DNA from: Streptomyces sp. NBC_00285
GTDB taxonomy: Bacteria; Actinomycetota; Actinomycetes; Streptomycetales; Streptomycetaceae
DNA length: 64,000 bases
Direction of reading: 5' to 3'
Assembly: GCF_036174265.1 (NCBI RefSeq)
Contig: NZ_CP108055.1
Span: 3,534,001-3,598,000 of the forward strand
The notes under the pieces are model-generated. The model was not told the DNA's origin. It worked only from the letters and a program-made list of their open reading frames with translations, and did no database searches. Below are positions 16,669-25,755 of this stretch, piece after piece. Position numbers and translations under genes: made by a program. How positions within the stretch are numbered: position 1 is the first letter of the stretch; the number at the start of each line of letters is the position of its first letter.

Positions 16669-18975
16669 TTACTCCAGCGGCTTCTCGTCGCGGAAGCGCC
16701 GCAGTACGTTGCCTGTGATCTTGGCGATGTTGTTGTCGTACCCGTTATGGGAAAGCGATCCGGTCCAGGCGATGGAGCCGACCGAGAAGAATCCGCCGCC
16801 GCCCTCCAGCGCGCAGTAGACCATGTCCGAGCGGACCGCCGGCTGCTCGGTTCCACCCATCCCCGGGAGCATCTCGAAGATCTCCTCGGTCACCAGCAGG
16901 TAGTTGTCGGAGAAGGGCCCGGAGGTGGCCAGGACCAGGGTTCCTGGCGGCGAGCCGAGCGCCGGGTTCCAGCAGTCGATCTCGGCACCGGCCGCGCCAC
17001 CACCGATGATGCCGAAGTCGCCCAGGACCTCGTTCTCGCCGACACCTTCGAAGACGAAGGCCGCCCGCGGATCTTGGCTGTCCGCAAGGCGCTCGTAGTA
17101 GGTGCAGCGGTCGAAGCCCTGGGCCGCCATGCCGACTCCCACCAGACGCTGCGGAGCCTTGCCCTTGTTGCGCCACAGGCCGCTGGCCTCGCCCGAGGTG
17201 GTGTGACGGCGTTCGGCGAAGGGGGACTGGTGGGGGCGGGTGCCGCCGTCGGCCCGACGCAGCTCCATCAGGTGCGGGGCGTCGGGGTCGTAGGAGACGG
17301 TCGCGAAGAACCCGTTGCCGCCCAGGTACATCAGCCTGCCGCCGTTCGCGGTGAACTCCTCTAGGGCGTCGAGCTCGCGCCGCGTGACGTACTCGGGGTG
17401 GCTTCCGGAGATCACGACGCGGTAGTCGCGCAGCAGGTCGTGGCCTTCCCGGTCGAGGTCCTCGTCGGTGAGGGCGTCGAATTCGCACTCAGCGGTCTCC
17501 AGCCAGTGCACGAGGGACAGGTCGGCGGGCAGGCCCCAAGGGCCTTCGCTCATGAACGAGGCGCGGTACCGCGGTTGCAGGCTGATCAGCGGGCGGCGGA
17601 CGCTGCCGAACACCACGCCGGACCCGTCATTGTGGATTTCGTACAGGGAGCGGCCGAACTCGGGGTGGTCCTGCAGTACCAGGTCTTCCTTGTGGACGAT
17701 GGGCGTGTGCCCGAGGAGCATCTCCATGCCGTCCGCCTCGAACGCGATCCGGTCGTTGGCGTACGCCAGGTAGGTGGCCGTGGGGAACAGGACGGCGACG
17801 TCCTTGCGCCGGCGGCCCGGCCCGACGAGGAAGGGCACGTGCTGCTCGATGCCCTCGGCGCGCAGCCGCACCGCGTAGACGCCGCTGGGCAGGTCCTCGG
17901 GCACCTCGAAGGTGAACGCCGCAGGCCACTGGGCGTCAGCGATGTCGTCGTCGTGGAAGTGGATGGCGTCGAACTCGTTGGGCGCAAGCCGGAAGTCCTC
18001 CACGACACCTTGGAACGTGGGCCCGCTGACGCCCCGGACGGGCGCGTTGACGCAGCGGCCGTGCAGCGCGTGCGGCCCTTCGTCGACCACGTCCCACAGC
18101 AGCAGCCCGTCGGGGCGCAGGCTGCGGCCGAAGTGCCAGGCAGCCACCGGTTCGGGCGCGTCGTCGGTGGCGCGTTCGACACGGACGCCACCGATCTTCC
18201 CGTTGAACGCGGTGGCCGCGAGCAGCCGGTCACCGTCCGCCCGAGCCAGCGCGCCGATACGGAACGGCATCGAGGAAGCCGTCCAGACTCCCGAGGCGGT
18301 TACGCTCGCCTGTTCGGGTACGGCGGCTGCGGCGGCCGGTGCCACCCGGTCCGCGCAGTGGTCCAGCGGGGTCTGCCGCAGGGTGATCTGCCCCGCCGAA
18401 CTCGGCAGTTCGACCTCCAGCCGGTACCACTGGTGGGCCGTCAGCTCCTCTTCCAGGGTGAGGGTCCGCCGCTGACCGCCCTCGCTCCATACGAAGGACG
18501 GCTTGCCGTCATCAAGCAGCAGGACCCAGCCGGTCATGGTCGCCTCGTCCCAGGTGCCCATGACCGCCTGGCGCTCGCCGGTGAAGCCGACCGAGCTCTG
18601 GCTGACCCGATAGGCGCCCAGGCTTCCCGAGCGGTTGTCACGCGGGAGTGTCGGGAAGACGGCGGCGCGGATGACCAGCGCGTCGGGGTTCGCCAGCAGG
18701 CCGTTGGGGTCGGGGACCTCGACGTAGGAGCCGGGCTGACAGGTGTAGTACTGCCCCGGGTACGTCCCGTCGATGGTGGAGGAGACCTCGGCTTCCAGGA
18801 AGCCCGGCCCTGCCTGTCCGTCGTAGCCGTGTCGCAGGCGCACCAACGCGGCGTCGTAGGCCGGCGGGCCTTCGCAACTGATGTGGAACGACAGCTGCTC
18901 GCCGGGACGGGCGGAGAAGCGATCGGTGTAGCCGAAGACGTTCTGGGTCGTCGTGCGGCCGCTCGAGAGTGCCAT
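16669..18975 (-). CDS. N,N-dimethylformamidase, large (catalytic) subunit
   Basis: Hydrolyses N,N-dimethylformamide or related small amides to formate and amine. The product has 768 aa, the usual length. It has an N-terminal beta-rich region with a lectin-like part and a C-terminal catalytic domain. The SGSHPEYVTRRELDALEEF block near residue 526 contains the His-Pro-Glu pair known to bind the mononuclear iron in this family, and YLAYAND near residue 404 may supply the Tyr ligand. The start is ATG at 18975, with GAGGAG four bases upstream. It follows the small-subunit gene after 17 bases, so the two are co-expressed. Confidence 0.85.
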   Translation of the reverse strand: MALSSGRTTTQNVFGYTDRFSARPGEQLSFHISCEGPPAYDAALVRLRHGYDGQAGPGFLEAEVSSTIDGTYPGQYYTCQPGSYVEVPDPNGLLANPDALVIRAAVFPTLPRDNRSGSLGAYRVSQSSVGFTGERQAVMGTWDEATMTGWVLLLDDGKPSFVWSEGGQRRTLTLEEELTAHQWYRLEVELPSSAGQITLRQTPLDHCADRVAPAAAAAVPEQASVTASGVWTASSMPFRIGALARADGDRLLAATAFNGKIGGVRVERATDDAPEPVAAWHFGRSLRPDGLLLWDVVDEGPHALHGRCVNAPVRGVSGPTFQGVVEDFRLAPNEFDAIHFHDDDIADAQWPAAFTFEVPEDLPSGVYAVRLRAEGIEQHVPFLVGPGRRRKDVAVLFPTATYLAYANDRIAFEADGMEMLLGHTPIVHKEDLVLQDHPEFGRSLYEIHNDGSGVVFGSVRRPLISLQPRYRASFMSEGPWGLPADLSLVHWLETAECEFDALTDEDLDREGHDLLRDYRVVISGSHPEYVTRRELDALEEFTANGGRLMYLGGNGFFATVSYDPDAPHLMELRRADGGTRPHQSPFAERRHTTSGEASGLWRNKGKAPQRLVGVGMAAQGFDRCTYYERLADSQDPRAAFVFEGVGENEVLGDFGIIGGGAAGAEIDCWNPALGSPPGTLVLATSGPFSDNYLLVTEEIFEMLPGMGGTEQPAVRSDMVYCALEGGGGFFSVGSIAWTGSLSHNGYDNNIAKITGNVLRRFRDEKPLE

Positions 18976-18992
18976 GAGCTCCTCGTTTCTTT

Positions 18993-19340
18993 CTAGTTCT
19001 GCAGCAGTTGCGCGCGGCGCGCGGTGAAGATGTACCGCATGGCGTCTTCGTAGTCCTCGAAGGACTGCTCGGTCAGGAGCAGATTGCCGGGCATGCCCAG
19101 GACGATCTGCGACACGCGCCACGGGCCGTCGGGGCCTTCGGAGAAGACGATGTGCTTGCCGGAGACGGGCAGGCTGCGCAGCGCCCGCAGCACGCGTTGA
19201 GTGCGGTCGTCGTGCAGTCCCAGCGGAGCCGCGTCATGGGCAGCGACGACCTCGTCGGTGCACTCCTTGCGCAGGCGTTCTTCGCTGCGCAGACGGAACA
19301 CTTCGAGCAGCTCGGATGAGCGGTCTGCACTGGTGCGCAT
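18993..19340 (-). CDS. N,N-dimethylformamidase, small subunit
   Basis: The product has 115 aa from ATG at 19340, somewhat shorter than the roughly 130 aa of characterised small subunits. It is charged and helical at the N-terminus (ELLEVFRLRSEERLRKECTD) and ends with an FEDYEDAMRYIFTARR block. Assignment rests mainly on its place directly upstream of the large subunit, the size, and general likeness. It is required for assembly in known enzymes. The 185-base gap to the permease gene has no other gene. Confidence 0.7.
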   Translation of the reverse strand: MRTSADRSSELLEVFRLRSEERLRKECTDEVVAAHDAAPLGLHDDRTQRVLRALRSLPVSGKHIVFSEGPDGPWRVSQIVLGMPGNLLLTEQSFEDYEDAMRYIFTARRAQLLQN

Positions 19341-19525
19341 CAGTGCACCTCTTGCTGCTGGGACACCGTTGCGGTGCGGCGGGACAAGGACGATGGGCTC
19401 ACGGGAGGGTGCCTCTCTCATGTTGAAGGGGCTCGCGAGCGCCGGGCGGCGGCTGGGGACTGCGCCTCAGGCGACGGTGTCTCGGGCCGATGCCGAGTGC
19501 TGCCCGGCGGTGAGCGGGAGCGACG

Positions 19526-20932
19526 TCAGGCGTCGGAGCTGGCGAGCGAACGGCCGGTGAGCTTGAAGTACGCCGCCACGCCGAGGCCGATGACGAGCCA
19601 GCACGAGCCGACGATCTTGGCGTTGGGGTCCGCGTTCCACAGCGCGACCAGGAGGAGCGCAGCGCCGAGGATCGGGGAGACCCAGTGGACGAAGAAGCGG
19701 CGGCTGCGGCCTCGGACGACGAAGTGGGTGAAGACGCTGACGTGGAGGAGGACGTAGGCGGTGATCGCGCCGAAGGTCACCAGGGTGATCAGCAGTCCCG
19801 ACTGCTCCACGCCGAGGATGCCGACCCCCACCGACAGGACTGCGATGAAGATCATCGCGTTGAGGGGGACCTGGTGCTTGTCGCTGACCCGTGACAGGAA
19901 CTTCGGCAACTGCCCGTCGCGGGCCATGCTGAAGACCAGGCGGGCGGAGGTGGCGTTGGAGGCGATGGTGTTAGCGAAGATCGCGATCAGGGCGGCGGTC
20001 AGCAGGAGGACAGTCTTGAACCAGCCCGCCATGGCCGTGCCCACCACGTTGTAGAAGGCGTTGTTGACCGGGTCGCCGTCGGCGAATTCCGTCCCGCTCG
20101 GGACGAGGATGCCCGCCACGAAGACCTGCACGACGAACAGCGCGGTCACCTGGTAGAGGACGATCATGGTGGCCTTGGAGACGGTTTTGCCACCGCCCTC
20201 GGCTTCCTCGTTCAGTGTCGAGATCGCGTCGAACCCGATGTAACTCAGGGCGGCGACCGGAACCGCACCGAGGACCAGGGACCAGGAGCCGCCGTCGGCG
20301 GGAACGAACGGGTTGAGCGACAGATGGGCCCGGTCCTGGAGGATGAGCACGGCTGCCCAGACCAGGAACACGGCCAGCACGACCAGCTGGATGTAGAGGA
20401 AGATCTTGTTCATTGTCGCGGTGACGCTGATGCCCATGATGTTGATCAGGGCGGTCGCGGCGACGAAGATCACCACCCAGATCCAGGCGGGCACCCAGGA
20501 AACCACTCCGGTCATCGCGCTGGCCGCGAAGACGCACAGCAGCGCGGGCAGCAGCAGGTAGTCGAGCAGGATGGCCCACCCGGAGACGAACCCGAGGAAG
20601 CGGTTGCTGCCCATCCGTACGTAGCTGTAGACCGAGCCGGCGACCGGGAACCGGACCGCCATCTCCTTGTAGCTGACGGCACTGAACAGCATCGCGATCG
20701 CGGCCACCACGTAGACCGAGGCGACGGCGCCGGCGGACATGTTGTAGACGACGCCGAACACCGCGACGGGGGCGAGCGGCACCATGTAGATCAGGCCGTA
20801 GATGACGACGTCGGCCAGGCTGAGCGTGCGTGCGAGCTCCTGCTCGTAACCGAGCTCATGCAGCCGGTCGCGGTCGTCATCCGTGCCGCCGGGTCTTTCG
20901 GGCACTGTTCGGGGAGCTTCTGAAGCGTTCAT
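19526..20932 (-). CDS. APC-family amino acid/amine permease
   Basis: The product has 468 aa and about twelve hydrophobic segments, starting with LSLADVVIYGLIYMVPLAP, which matches the first helix of the amino acid-polyamine-organocation family. The start is ATG at 20932, preceded by CAGGAGG. It is transcribed in the same direction as the dimethylformamidase genes and downstream of a LuxR regulator, so it may import the amide or a released amine. The exact substrate cannot be read from sequence. Confidence 0.85.
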   Translation of the reverse strand: MNASEAPRTVPERPGGTDDDRDRLHELGYEQELARTLSLADVVIYGLIYMVPLAPVAVFGVVYNMSAGAVASVYVVAAIAMLFSAVSYKEMAVRFPVAGSVYSYVRMGSNRFLGFVSGWAILLDYLLLPALLCVFAASAMTGVVSWVPAWIWVVIFVAATALINIMGISVTATMNKIFLYIQLVVLAVFLVWAAVLILQDRAHLSLNPFVPADGGSWSLVLGAVPVAALSYIGFDAISTLNEEAEGGGKTVSKATMIVLYQVTALFVVQVFVAGILVPSGTEFADGDPVNNAFYNVVGTAMAGWFKTVLLLTAALIAIFANTIASNATSARLVFSMARDGQLPKFLSRVSDKHQVPLNAMIFIAVLSVGVGILGVEQSGLLITLVTFGAITAYVLLHVSVFTHFVVRGRSRRFFVHWVSPILGAALLLVALWNADPNAKIVGSCWLVIGLGVAAYFKLTGRSLASSDA

Positions 20933-21127
20933 GGCCGGGCCTCCTGAGGGATGAACGAGCCCCGGTCGGCTGTCGGCGCGGTGGGCGACGACAGCGGGGG
21001 AGAACGCGGGGGTCGGCAACAGCCGGCTCGGCGGGTGAGGACCGCCTACAGCGCGGGCTTGTCTTCACCTCGAATATGGCGCTCGGCCACCTTGCGCCTC
21101 AATACGCATTCCTACCGACAGCGGCGG

Positions 21128-22111
21128 TCAGCGGTTCAAGCTGAGAATCCCGTCGCGCAGCGCCGACGCCACCGCGCCGGCTCGCGACGGCTGCTCCATC
21201 TTGTGGAGGATCCGCTCCACGTGCGTGGTCACCGTGCGCAGGGAGACGTCTCGCTGCGATGCCAGCTGCTGGTTCGAGAACCCCGCCGCCATCCCGTTCA
21301 GGATGTCGTACTCGCGCGGCGAGAGTGAATAGGGCAGGCCGGCCGTCGGAAGCTCCTGCACCAGTGCGGCCGGTTCCGGCCGTCCCAGCGGATCGGCCAC
21401 CTTCAGGACCTGCAGCGCGAGCCACCCTTCGCTCGACGCCTGCAGCCCGGTCGCGGCAACCTGCGCCGAGGCCATGAAGCGACGCAGAAAGCCGGTGAAC
21501 TCGGGCTGCGTGGGCGCGAGCGCCGGGGCGCACGACTCGACGGCCCAGGCACGGCCGGTGTAGTCGATCAGGGTGGCGTTCGCTCCCGGCGGTATGGCGC
21601 ATCCGGTGGTCTGCCGTCGAGCCACGTCGCACATCCGCGCCAGCGCGGGTACCAGGGCCTTGAGGAGTTCGGCCGCGTCATCACGGAACGCGCCGCGCCC
21701 CGCCGCGGAGAAGTGCAGCATGCCCGTGTACACACCGCTGTCCGAGAAGAGGCAGGTGGTCATGCCGTCTGCGAAGCCGGCAGGTCCGAGCACCTCTCGG
21801 TACATCGGGGACCGTCGGTAGTCGCCCGGCACGTCGTCGATTCGCATCGGCAGGCGCCGCTCCCGGACCAGCCGGTTCTCGGCACTTGCCGCATAGCGGT
21901 CACCCAGCGCGGCAACCGTTTCATCACCGTAGGTGACCACAGCGAGTGCGCGGTGCGCACGGGCCATCGGGTCCCAGAGCATGAGGGCGCCGGCGTCGTG
22001 ATGGGTCACCGGCTCAAGCAGGCTCAGCACCGTCATCGCGGCCTCGCGCCGGTCACCGGCTCCGGCTGCGTAGGCCGCCTCGACCAGGACCCGGGTGTGG
22101 GATGGCTCCAT
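21128..22111 (-). CDS. LuxR-family regulator with GAF-like sensor
   Basis: The product has 327 aa. The C-terminal helix-turn-helix is clear: LSPREYDILNGMAAGFSNQQ followed by LRTVTTHVERILHKM. The N-terminal 200 residues resemble a GAF-type sensor (SLLEPVTHHDAGALMLWDP at about residues 30-48). It lies upstream of the permease and dimethylformamidase genes in the same direction, so it is the likely regulator of that cluster. The signal is unknown. Confidence 0.85.
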   Translation of the reverse strand: MEPSHTRVLVEAAYAAGAGDRREAAMTVLSLLEPVTHHDAGALMLWDPMARAHRALAVVTYGDETVAALGDRYAASAENRLVRERRLPMRIDDVPGDYRRSPMYREVLGPAGFADGMTTCLFSDSGVYTGMLHFSAAGRGAFRDDAAELLKALVPALARMCDVARRQTTGCAIPPGANATLIDYTGRAWAVESCAPALAPTQPEFTGFLRRFMASAQVAATGLQASSEGWLALQVLKVADPLGRPEPAALVQELPTAGLPYSLSPREYDILNGMAAGFSNQQLASQRDVSLRTVTTHVERILHKMEQPSRAGAVASALRDGILSLNR

Positions 22112-22135
22112 CAGCGAATCCCTCTCGAAGCCGGA

Positions 22136-22417
22136 CTACCCAACCCCACGATAGCAACGGCCTTCAAGGATCTGAGGGTGAGAGCTGCGGTTGCACATCG
22201 CACTCGGGGTGACCGCCTGGGAGAATGAGCCTGGCCGGTCCTGCTTCTGATCCCTTAGCAGCTCCTCAATGTCCTCTGCGCGTGTGGTCGCCGCATCGAG
22301 CACCTCAAGCCCCTTGCGCAGGGCGGCGACGTCGCTGCGCAGCGGCGCATGCGCCATCAGCAGCTGCTGCACCATCTGGCGGCCGGCGACAGTTCCCGCC
22401 TGCGGCTGTGTCATCAT
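22136..22417 (-). pseudogene. Hemerythrin-domain protein, N-terminal fragment
   Basis: The first 57 residues (VQQLLMAHAPLRSDVAALRK, then EDIEELLRD) resemble the start of actinobacterial hemerythrin-like proteins. After that the frame becomes unrelated, and the later iron-binding His residues are missing. Its ATG overlaps the stop of the preceding oxidoreductase fragment (CGATGATG), so the two were once translationally coupled. Confidence 0.6.
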
Positions 22418-22700
22418 CGATGCTCCTTTGCGACTGCCTCGCGCACGGCGGGCGCGACCTTCTCGATGATGGGGCGCAGCGCGGACTCGTCGACCGGGCC
22501 GCTGAAGATGTAGCCGTTCATGCCGTGCTCGACCGGCCAGCTCGTCAGCAGGTCGACCCTCTGCGTAGTCGAACGGTCACCGACCAGGTTGTAGACCCGG
22601 TTGGTCCGGCTCGGGTCCCGCCCGGCAGCGCCGGCCGCCTCGCCGATTCGCCGGTTCGCGTCGTCCAGCTCCTCCGGGGCGAGAAATTCCTACGAGGGCA
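22414..22700 (-). pseudogene. LLM-class flavin-dependent oxidoreductase, C-terminal fragment
   Basis: The minus frame ending in TGA at 22416-22414 reads ELDDANRRIGEAAGAAGRDP and then RVYNLVGDRS, NGYIFSGPVD and LRPIIEKVAPAVREAV. This is the conserved C-terminus of luciferase-like flavin-dependent oxidoreductases. The N-terminal two thirds are absent; the sequence upstream of 22700 is the terminator of the azoreductase gene. A deletion has joined the two. Confidence 0.65.
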
Positions 22701-22731
22701 GCCAACTGCCTGTCCCCGCTGGAGTTCGCCC

Positions 22732-22765
22732 ACGGCGGCCGTGAAGCGTGCTTCACGGCCGCCGT
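22732..22765 (-). terminator. Terminator hairpin of the azoreductase gene
   Basis: Perfect 16-base inverted arms, ACGGCGGCCGTGAAGC and its complement, start 17 bases past the azoreductase stop on the minus strand. No long U run follows, which is common in Streptomyces. Confidence 0.75.
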
Positions 22766-22781
22766 CCGGAGGGCGCTGTTT

Positions 22782-23435
22782 CTAGGCGGCGATGCGGTGG
22801 GCTATCGCCTTGGCCGTGGAGGCTGCGTCGTCCAGTGCCTGCTGGCGGGAGGCTTCGAAGAGGGGGATCAGCTGGGACATCGCCGGGTTGTGTACGGCCA
22901 TCGTGAGTTCCGGGACGATGAAGTTCACGTCCAGGGCGAGCGCGTCGGCCAGAACGGCCGTGAGGTAGTTCTGCACGTATTCGTAGCCCTCGCGGGGCGT
23001 GCCCGGGGCGTAGGAGCCGCCGCGGCTGGCGACGACGGTGACGGGGGTGCCCTTGAGCCTGGAGCTTTCCACGCCGGCGGTGCGGCCGACGAGGACGATG
23101 TTGTCGAGCCACGCCTTGAGGGTCGAGGGAATCGAGTAGTTGTACATCGGAGCGCCGATCAGTATGGCGTCGGCGTTCTCCAGCTCGTCGATCAGCGTCA
23201 GCCGGTGGGCGAGGGCGGCGGCCTGGGCGGGGGTGTGCGTGGCCGGGTCGGTCTGGCCGGCGGTGTGGGCGTCGGCGGTGAGGTGCGGTACGGGGTTCGT
23301 GGCGAGGTCACGGTAGATGACCGTGCCCTCGGGGTGGTGCTCCTGCCAGGTCCGGCGGAAGGCGGCGGTCACGGCGCGGGAGGAGGAGGCGTCGCCGGAA
23401 AACAGCGAGGAATCGAGGTGCAGAAGAGTGGTCAT
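22782..23435 (-). CDS. azoR: FMN-dependent NADH-azoreductase
   Basis: A flavodoxin-like quinone/azo reductase of 217 aa, the normal length. The FMN-binding blocks are seen: LLHLDSSLFSGDASSSRAV at the N-terminus, GAPMYNYSIPSTLKAWLDNI around residue 94, and ASRGGSYAPGTPR. It reduces azo dyes or quinones, in the cytoplasm. It follows a DoxX gene in the same direction after 138 bases. A strong terminator hairpin lies just downstream. Regulation by the nearby MarR protein is possible. Confidence 0.9.
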   Translation of the reverse strand: MTTLLHLDSSLFSGDASSSRAVTAAFRRTWQEHHPEGTVIYRDLATNPVPHLTADAHTAGQTDPATHTPAQAAALAHRLTLIDELENADAILIGAPMYNYSIPSTLKAWLDNIVLVGRTAGVESSRLKGTPVTVVASRGGSYAPGTPREGYEYVQNYLTAVLADALALDVNFIVPELTMAVHNPAMSQLIPLFEASRQQALDDAASTAKAIAHRIAA

Positions 23436-23573
23436 GGGATGTTCCTCAGGTGTAGCAGTGGTCGGGAATGCGGATGATCGGTGGCGGTCCGCGTGGCGAG
23501 GGCGGTCTCGCGATCACCCGGCCGGGTTTGCCGGGCGGAAGGTGAGCTGTGGCGCCTCGGATTCAGGCGCTGG

Positions 23574-23945
23574 TCAGGAGGCGAGGACGAGCGTGGCGGC
23601 GGCAGCGATCGCGATGACGGTGAGGATGATGGGTGCCATCGCGTTGCCGCGGGTCTCGGGGTTGGCGTAGTCGCCGGACTTGGCGTGGAAGCCGACGGCT
23701 CCGACGAGCAGGACTGCGAATCCCAGGGCGGCGGCAACGCCGATGGGCTGCCAGAAGAGACCGGCGATGAGCCCTGCGGCTGCGGCCAGCTCGGCCAGCC
23801 CGATGAACCGGACCAGCGGGGCGCTGAAGCCTCCGGGAGACTGCAACTGGGCTGGAATGCTGCCCTTGAGCAGGGCTTTCGGTAGTCCGGCGGCCAGCCC
23901 GACAACGGCGAGCAGAACGCTCAGTACGGCGGCGAAGACAAACAC
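23574..23945 (-). CDS. DoxX-family membrane protein
   Basis: The product has 123 aa with four hydrophobic helices, a typical DoxX-like layout. FIGLAELAAAAGLIAGLFW is the conserved second helix, and the last helix ends IAIAAAATLVLAS. These proteins are often linked to redox or oxidative-stress genes. Here it sits between an F420-reductase-like gene and an azoreductase gene, all in one direction, which fits a quinone or redox-stress operon. Confidence 0.82.
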   Translation of the reverse strand: MFVFAAVLSVLLAVVGLAAGLPKALLKGSIPAQLQSPGGFSAPLVRFIGLAELAAAAGLIAGLFWQPIGVAAALGFAVLLVGAVGFHAKSGDYANPETRGNAMAPIILTVIAIAAAATLVLAS

Positions 23946-24208
23946 GGGTCATGCCTTTCTGGAGAGTGATTCGGACCGCCCGAGCTGTGAGGGAGCGGCA
24001 TCCGTGGAGGATGGGTGTGCCAGGGGTTTTGCTGTTCACGCGTGAGCGTTGCTGAAGTGCGGTCTCATCGATGGAGAGCGCTGCTGCGCGGCAACCCGGC
24101 CGCGGGCCGGGCGCCGGCCGCCGCGGTCCGGCCGGTGACGGCAGACGCTGAGGCGGGACGGCTCGTCGGCGCCGGCCGCACCGCCTGTGGAAGGCGGAAT
24201 GCGGCCGA

Positions 24209-24820
24209 TCAGGTGAGGGGCTGTTCGGTGAAGTTCCTGAGCACCAGTGCGCCGGGAACCTCGATGAGGCGTCCGCCTTCGTCGATCCTGCCGAGTTCCA
24301 CCGGCGACAGGCCGAGCGTGCGGGCGAGCTCGGCGATCTGGGAGCTGGCCTCCCCGGAGTCGCTGGAGACGAAGACCACGCGCTTGCCCTGGCCGGAGGG
24401 CACTTCGGCGGCGAGCGTCTGGGCGGGAAGGTGGTTGAAGCCCTTCACGATCTGGGCGCCGGGCAGGACCTCGGCCGCGTACTGCGAGGAGAGCCGACCC
24501 TTGAGGACGTCGCCCGCGTTGGGCGCGTAGTGCGCGTTGGTGGTGTCGACGACGATCTTCCCGTTCCAGTCGGGCAGGGCGTTGCCGAACGTCTCGACTG
24601 CGCCGAACGGGATGGCCATGAAGATGACGTCGCTCGCCAGTGCCTCGGTGAGCGTCACGGCCCGGACCGTGGAACCCCAGGAGGCGGCGAGTTCGCTGAT
24701 CGAGCCCGGTCCGCGGGTGTTGGCGATGCTGACCTCGACTCCGGCCCGGGCGAAGACGCGCGCCAGCGCCGAACCGATGTTTCCGGTGCCCACGATGGCG
24801 TAGCGGGTGTCTGCAGACAT
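24209..24820 (-). CDS. NADPH-dependent F420 reductase-like oxidoreductase
   Basis: The product has 203 aa with an N-terminal Rossmann motif, YAIVGTGNIGSALARVFARAG (residues 7-27). Blocks such as DVIFMAIPFGAVE, VVDTTNAHY and VKGFNHLPAQTL match the F420 reductase and related dinucleotide-binding family. It is divergent from the MarR regulator, with two operator-like repeats in the 184-base gap, so it is probably induced together with the DoxX and azoreductase genes. Confidence 0.82.
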   Translation of the reverse strand: MSADTRYAIVGTGNIGSALARVFARAGVEVSIANTRGPGSISELAASWGSTVRAVTLTEALASDVIFMAIPFGAVETFGNALPDWNGKIVVDTTNAHYAPNAGDVLKGRLSSQYAAEVLPGAQIVKGFNHLPAQTLAAEVPSGQGKRVVFVSSDSGEASSQIAELARTLGLSPVELGRIDEGGRLIEVPGALVLRNFTEQPLT

Positions 24821-24932
24821 GAGTGCTCCCTGTTCCAGTAATTGCTGAAGGCTGTCGAGGCGGCAGAGCAGCTTCGACGTCCGGCCTGTCGTCGCCGCGT
24901 TTCTGTAGGCGGCTCCGACCTCCGCAAGTCCA

Positions 24933-24985
24933 TTTGGTTGAGGTGTTAACCAAACCGTACGACGGACTGGTTAACATGTCAACCA
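24933..24985. promoter_or_regulatory. Two MarR-type operators
   Basis: Two related inverted repeats in the divergent gap. One is TTTGGTT-8-AACCAAA at 24933-24954. The other is TGGTT-8-AACCA at 24968-24985. Their shared half-site (TGGTT/AACCA) and 35-bp offset suit two MarR dimers covering both promoters. Confidence 0.78.
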
Positions 24986-25004
24986 AAGCGGTAGGGTGGG
25001 CTTC

Positions 25005-25478
25005 ATGGATGAACCGCGATGGCTGGACGAGCGTGAACAGCGGGCTTGGCGCAGCCTCATGAAGATGCAGGCTGGCCTGTCCGAATACGTCGAGCGGCAG
25101 CTGCGCACCCACAGCGGGCTGTCCACCGCCGACTACCAGGTGCTGGCACACCTGTCCGAGGCGCCCGAGGGACGCCTGCGGTCGTTCGCACTCGGAGATG
25201 CGCTGCAATGGGAGAAGAGCCGTCTGTCGCAGCATCTGACCCGCATGCAGAACCGCAACCTCATCCGCCGCGAGCGATGTGCGACCGACCAGCGAGGGGC
25301 CGTCGTGGTCATCACCGAACAGGGCCGCACCCTCGTCGAGGCGGCCGCCCCGCTCCACCTGGCCGACGTGCGCAATGTGCTGATCGACCACGTGACCCCT
25401 GCGCAGATGGACCTGCTGATCGAATTGGGAGACCAGGTGGAGGCGCGACTCGCCGAGATCGATCAGAAACCGGGATGA
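25005..25478 (+). CDS. MarR-family transcriptional regulator
   Basis: The product has 157 aa. The winged helix is visible as LSTADYQVLAHLSEAPEGRL and LQWEKSRLSQHLTRMQNRNL, followed by the wing LIRRERCATDQRGAVVVIT. ATG at 25005 is chosen over an in-frame GTG at 24996 because a GGGTGGG ribosome site lies at proper distance. It is divergent from the F420-reductase-like gene and next to two TGGTT/AACCA repeats, so it is the likely repressor of the redox genes. Confidence 0.9.
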   Translation: MDEPRWLDEREQRAWRSLMKMQAGLSEYVERQLRTHSGLSTADYQVLAHLSEAPEGRLRSFALGDALQWEKSRLSQHLTRMQNRNLIRRERCATDQRGAVVVITEQGRTLVEAAAPLHLADVRNVLIDHVTPAQMDLLIELGDQVEARLAEIDQKPG

Positions 25479-25621
25479 CCCCTTGCGTCCCCGCCGGGCT
25501 GCCGCCGACCGTGCCGTCAGAGTCTCGCCCGGGGTGCTGATGAGGGCCCGGCATCGCACCAACCGCCCTTACTGCGACACTCCCATCCAACAAAGAAGAC
25601 GATGCGGGTCGACGAGCCTCG

Positions 25622-25704
25622 CCTTCAAAAAACGAACGTTTTCTGAAGATCACCGTGCGGGGGTCCGCACACCCCGCAGCCCCTTCAAAAAACCCTTCAA
25701 AAAC
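25622..25704. repeat. Three CCTTCAAAAAAC direct repeats before the recombinase
   Basis: CCTTCAAAAAAC occurs at 25622 and 25682 and in slightly shorter form at 25694, in an otherwise gene-free 277-base stretch just upstream of the serine recombinase gene. They may be recombinase binding sites or part of a res site. This is suggestive only. Confidence 0.35.
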
Positions 25705-25755
25705 CTGGGTCATTCAAGAACCCTCGACCACCGTTTTCTGACATGATCCGGGGTC

